Source: an uncultured Clostridia bacterium (GTDB lineage: Bacteria > Bacillota_A > Clostridia > UMGS1840 > HGM11507). From it: a stretch of 8,659 nt of DNA. Made by a program: the position numbers and the translations under genes. The notes under the pieces are model-generated. The model was given only the letters and a program-made list of their open reading frames with translations, was not told the origin of the DNA and searched no databases. Below, in pieces: positions 6,163-8,659 of this stretch; position 1 is the first letter of the stretch, and each line of letters begins with the position of its first letter. The stretch spans positions 1-8,659 of the forward strand of contig CAKRUL010000033.1 of assembly GCA_934403665.1 (NCBI GenBank). Reading direction: 5' to 3'.

Positions 6163-6383
6163 GAGGGAACGCTTTTGGTTTCGTTGCAGACGCTTCTGAC
6201 GACCTTGTACCGATGTTGAATGCGGCGAGGATCAGCCTTTGAAAAAGCAATGAAATCGTTACAAACTGAAAATTTTCGGAAGTTCGTCTTGACCGAATCA
6301 GTCAAAGACTTCAAGCGGTATGCCGGGGGCACCACCTTATACCGCTATATAAAACGATGCTGAACAAAGAAAGGAGTAATCGT
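6163..6383 (+). other. 221-base spacer between thiE and thiD with two hairpins
   Basis: This is the only long gap in an otherwise tightly packed operon. GTCTTGAC (6286-6293) pairs with GTCAAAGAC (6301-6309) around a 7-base loop, with one bulged A. AGCGGTAT (6314-6321) pairs perfectly with ATACCGCT (6339-6346) around a G-rich loop that can form a small GCC/GGC inner stem. No U-run follows either, so they are not plain terminators. A 47-codon frame from ATG 6220 to TGA 6361-6363 has no ribosome binding site. A 28-codon frame begins at ATG 6156 within the thiE end. Neither resembles a protein I know. TTGACC (6289-6294) would be a good -35 but lacks a -10. The stretch may be a processing or leader RNA, or the remnant of a lost gene. 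Confidence 0.4.
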
Positions 6384-7181
6384 ATGAAAATGAAAACAGC
6401 ATTGACTATTGCAGGAAGTGATTGCAGTGGAGGCGCCGGTATTCAAGCAGATATCAAAACGATGACAATGAATGGTGTTTATGCGATGAGTGTCATTACA
6501 GCACTGACCGCACAAAACACAACCGGCGTAATATCAATTTTAGAATCCACATCGGAATTCTTGGAAGATCAGATTGATGCAGTATTCCAAGATATAAGAC
6601 CGGATGCCGTTAAGATAGGTATGGTATCTTCCGGGCAACTGATCCGTGTCATTTCTGAAAAATTGAAGGCATATAATGCAACAAATCTTGTAGTTGACCC
6701 TGTAATGGTTGCGACCAGCGGAGCAAAACTGATCAGTGATGAAGCAATTGTCTCTCTAAAAGAAAATCTGCTTCCGATTGCCACTGTTGTTACACCGAAT
6801 ATTCCGGAAGCGGAGGTTCTTGCCGATATCAGAATCACCACTGAGGATGATATGGAGCTTGCCGCAAAGAAAATTTTTACAAAGTACGGCTGTGCCGTTC
6901 TTTGCAAAGGCGGCCATAAAATAAATGATGCTAACGATTTGTTATACAGCGATAACGGTCCTTTATGGTTCAAGGGAAAGAAAATCGATAATCCTAACAC
7001 ACATGGAACGGGTTGTACCCTTTCCAGTGCAATAGCAGCAAATTTCGCCAATGGCGACACGCTCGAAAATGCGGTGAAAAATGCAAAGTGTTACATATCC
7101 GACGCTCTTGCCGCAATGCTTGACCTTGGCAAGGGCAGCGGACCGTTAGCACATAATTTTATGATGATAAAGGAGAAATAA
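6384..7181 (+). CDS. thiD: hydroxymethylpyrimidine/phosphomethylpyrimidine kinase
   Basis: A 265-residue ribokinase-fold enzyme that phosphorylates HMP twice, giving the HMP-PP used by ThiE. The N-terminal signature AGSDCSGGAGIQAD is at 10-23. VVDPVMVATSGAKL and TPNIPEAE follow in the middle, and the catalytic HGTGC motif ends at C211, followed by TLSSAIAANF. Length is normal for stand-alone ThiD. ATG 6384-6386 is chosen because AAAGGAG lies seven bases upstream; an in-frame ATG at 6357 would overlap that site and has none of its own. The stop is four bases before the methyltransferase start, so the two are surely co-transcribed. Confidence 0.95.
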   Translation: MKMKTALTIAGSDCSGGAGIQADIKTMTMNGVYAMSVITALTAQNTTGVISILESTSEFLEDQIDAVFQDIRPDAVKIGMVSSGQLIRVISEKLKAYNATNLVVDPVMVATSGAKLISDEAIVSLKENLLPIATVVTPNIPEAEVLADIRITTEDDMELAAKKIFTKYGCAVLCKGGHKINDANDLLYSDNGPLWFKGKKIDNPNTHGTGCTLSSAIAANFANGDTLENAVKNAKCYISDALAAMLDLGKGSGPLAHNFMMIKEK

Positions 7182-7185
7182 AAAA

Positions 7186-7893
7186 ATGAGTAGTAAAGAA
7201 AAACAGAAATTTGACGGATATGCAAGTCAGTATGATGAGTGGTTTATAATAAATGAAAATTTATTTCAAAGCGAACTAAGACTTTTTAAGAAAGTGCTTG
7301 GTGATATTAGCGGCAAGAAACTGCTGTCGGTCGGCTGTGGAAGCGGACTTTTTGAGAGTTATGTTGATTGCTCGAATATCGAAGGAATAGAGCCCTCGGA
7401 GGATATGGGAAAAATTGCCGAAAAACGCGGCGTTAACATTATAAAATACGGCATCATTGAGGATATTGATTTACCGTGTAACACTTATGATATCATATAC
7501 TTTAACGGAAGTTCAAGTTATATGGAACAGCTTTCGCCTGTTTACAAGAAATGTCTTTCTGCTCTTAAAGATCATGGAAAGCTGATTCTTCTTGATGTTC
7601 CTAAGGAAAGTGCATTCGGATTTATGTATTTGTTAGGAAAAAGTCTCAATACATACAATCACGAATTTTTAAACGGTGCGATGCCTGCACTCCCCTACCC
7701 TCTTGCATTAGCTTCCTCAGGTGTGTGGCATACAACAGAAGAAAAAATTGAAGTGTTAAAAAAACTTGGAATCAAAAACTTCGCTTTTTATCAGACACTT
7801 GTTAAAAATCCGATGTATACTAACGAGGAACCGGAGGAAGTTACGGAGGGATACAAGAGTGGAGGATATGTTGCAATCGTTGCAACAAAATAA
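7186..7893 (+). CDS. class I SAM-dependent methyltransferase, substrate unknown
   Basis: A 235-residue protein with a Rossmann-type methyltransferase core. Motif I is VGCGSG at 49-54. The acidic residue at the end of strand 2 is E69 in GIEPS and would bind the ribose of SAM. A motif IV-like DIIYFNG lies at 102-108, and the LILLDVP strand further on. The N-terminal FDGYASQYDEWF resembles the opening of small-molecule methyltransferases of the UbiE/Methyltransf_11 type. AAAGGAG lies about eleven bases before ATG 7186. It sits between thiD and tenA with gaps of 4 and 12 bases, so it is part of the thiamin operon, yet the standard salvage pathway has no methylation step. It might act on a pyrimidine or thiazole breakdown product or on an antimetabolite; this is inference from position alone. 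Confidence 0.85.
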   Translation: MSSKEKQKFDGYASQYDEWFIINENLFQSELRLFKKVLGDISGKKLLSVGCGSGLFESYVDCSNIEGIEPSEDMGKIAEKRGVNIIKYGIIEDIDLPCNTYDIIYFNGSSSYMEQLSPVYKKCLSALKDHGKLILLDVPKESAFGFMYLLGKSLNTYNHEFLNGAMPALPYPLALASSGVWHTTEEKIEVLKKLGIKNFAFYQTLVKNPMYTNEEPEEVTEGYKSGGYVAIVATK

Positions 7894-7905
7894 GAGGATT
7901 GTTTT

Positions 7906-8562
7906 ATGAAACTTTCAGATTTACTTTTTTCAGAAGCGGAACCATTATGGATAAAAGCAGCCAATAAAAAATTTTTGATTGCAATGGCTAATGGCACTTT
8001 AGACAAAAGCAGGTATCGCAATTATATGCTTCAGGATTACTTTTATCTAAAGGATTATATTGAGATTTTAAAGCAAATTGTAACACTTGCGCAAGATTTG
8101 CCATTAATGGATTTTCTTAAAAAAATAGCAGAAGAAACGGAAAAGGAATTATACCGTGTTCATATTCCTGAAATGAAGAAAATTGGCATAGGAAAATCAG
8201 ATATGGAAAGAGGCATAAGAAGTCAGATTGTTACCAACTACATCAATTATTTTCATCAAAAAATTGACGAGGGCGGACTTACGTCCGGATTAACTGCATT
8301 GCTTCAATGTTCCTGGAATTATGCATATATAGCACAAACTATTTCTGAAAGATATCCTTGTGAATTGTCACAATCGGTATATAAGAGCTGGTTCGATGCT
8401 TATACCTGTAAAGAATATGTAGAGACAAATCAGCTTTGGATCCATGTGTTAGATCAATATACGTCGGGTATTCGTTTTGAAGAGGCGAATCAACTGTGCC
8501 AAATTTTCAAAAGTTGTGCTTGTTTTGAAAATATGTTTTGGGACTATTTATACGAACAATGA
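7906..8562 (+). CDS. tenA: TenA, aminopyrimidine aminohydrolase / thiaminase II
   Basis: A 218-residue all-helical protein of the TenA family, which in Bacillus hydrolyses aminomethyl-HMP from degraded thiamin to HMP and can cleave thiamin. From my recollection of the B. subtilis enzyme, its active-site residues all have counterparts: D44 and Y47 in LQDYFYL, Y112, the nucleophile C135 and Y139 in CSWNY, Y166 in FDAY and E208 in CFENMFW. The protein is therefore predicted to be an active hydrolase rather than one of the cysteine-less TenA_E variants. AAGAGGA lies seven bases upstream of ATG 7906, and the methyltransferase stop is 12 bases before it. Its product HMP is the substrate of ThiD two genes upstream. 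No terminator is visible directly after the stop. Confidence 0.93.
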   Translation: MKLSDLLFSEAEPLWIKAANKKFLIAMANGTLDKSRYRNYMLQDYFYLKDYIEILKQIVTLAQDLPLMDFLKKIAEETEKELYRVHIPEMKKIGIGKSDMERGIRSQIVTNYINYFHQKIDEGGLTSGLTALLQCSWNYAYIAQTISERYPCELSQSVYKSWFDAYTCKEYVETNQLWIHVLDQYTSGIRFEEANQLCQIFKSCACFENMFWDYLYEQ

Positions 8563-8592
8563 TCTGTTCCGGACGAAAAGGTGGATTTTTTA

Positions 8593-8659
8593 ATGGCGTG
8601 TTACACTTTTCCTGATACGCAAATCTTCTTACGCTGTATGCTGATTAGGATGACGGTGT
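8593..8659 (+). CDS. possible start of a further gene, cut by the window edge
   Basis: ATG 8593-8595 opens a frame that stays open for the 22 codons left in the window. AAAAGGTGGA (8576-8585) is a fair ribosome binding site seven bases upstream, and the spacing from tenA (30 bases) would suit another operon member. The visible residues (MACYTFPDTQIFLRCMLIR and on) are not ones I recognise. A minus-strand frame ending at TAA near 8597-8599 is also open to the edge, so a converging gene is an alternative. Confidence 0.3.
   Translation, partial: MACYTFPDTQIFLRCMLIRMTV

Noticed and set aside
6220..6363. 47-codon plus-strand frame in the thiE-thiD spacer
   Set aside because: No ribosome binding site precedes ATG 6220, the product is not recognised, and a minus-strand frame of similar length is equally open. 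It is described only as part of the spacer.
6357..6383. Earlier in-frame ATG for thiD
   Set aside because: It lies before and across the AAAGGAG site that serves ATG 6384, and it adds nine residues not typical of ThiD.
6569..7060. Minus-strand 163-codon open frame
   Set aside because: Antisense to thiD, whose conserved motifs span the same bases. The predicted protein looks like a mirror frame with no recognisable family.

Overview
The window looks like a low-to-moderate GC Gram-positive (Firmicutes, probably Clostridia) chromosome. The grounds are the lepA-hemW pair, AGGAGG-type ribosome binding sites, TTG starts, a THI-element riboswitch with an intrinsic terminator, and a salvage-type thiamin operon with an ECF S-component. 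The species cannot be named from the sequence.

Left part (1-3490): the 3' end of a secreted LysM/CAP-domain protein gene (+) faces hemW and lepA (both -). lepA and hemW are separated by a strong terminator hairpin whose U-tract runs straight into the hemW ribosome binding site. These housekeeping genes look clearly richer in G/C than what follows.

Middle part (3491-4018): a divergent control region. A sigma-A-like promoter drives lepA leftwards and another drives the thiamin operon rightwards. A 30-bp near-perfect palindrome lies about midway between them. The rightward leader holds a complete TPP riboswitch with a textbook terminator. About 230 bases downstream, just before the first gene, is a second element that repeats the pyrimidine-sensing half of the TPP aptamer (P3 covaries, UGAGA is kept). 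Its pyrophosphate-sensing half is replaced by a different hairpin. This is the most unusual feature of the window.

Right part (4019-8562): thiW (thiazole ECF transporter S-component, with an extra C-terminal membrane region), thiM (thiazole kinase), thiE (thiamin-phosphate synthase), a 221-base gene-poor spacer with two hairpins, thiD (HMP/HMP-P kinase), a class I SAM-dependent methyltransferase of unknown substrate, and tenA (thiaminase II/aminopyrimidine hydrolase). Together they import or recover thiazole (ThiW, ThiM) and pyrimidine (TenA, ThiD) and join them to thiamin phosphate (ThiE). No thiC or thiG-type de novo genes are present, so the locus is a salvage unit. The ATP-binding and transmembrane ECF subunits and the last phosphorylation step to TPP must be encoded elsewhere. 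The methyltransferase has no obvious place in this pathway. A possible further reading frame begins at the right edge.
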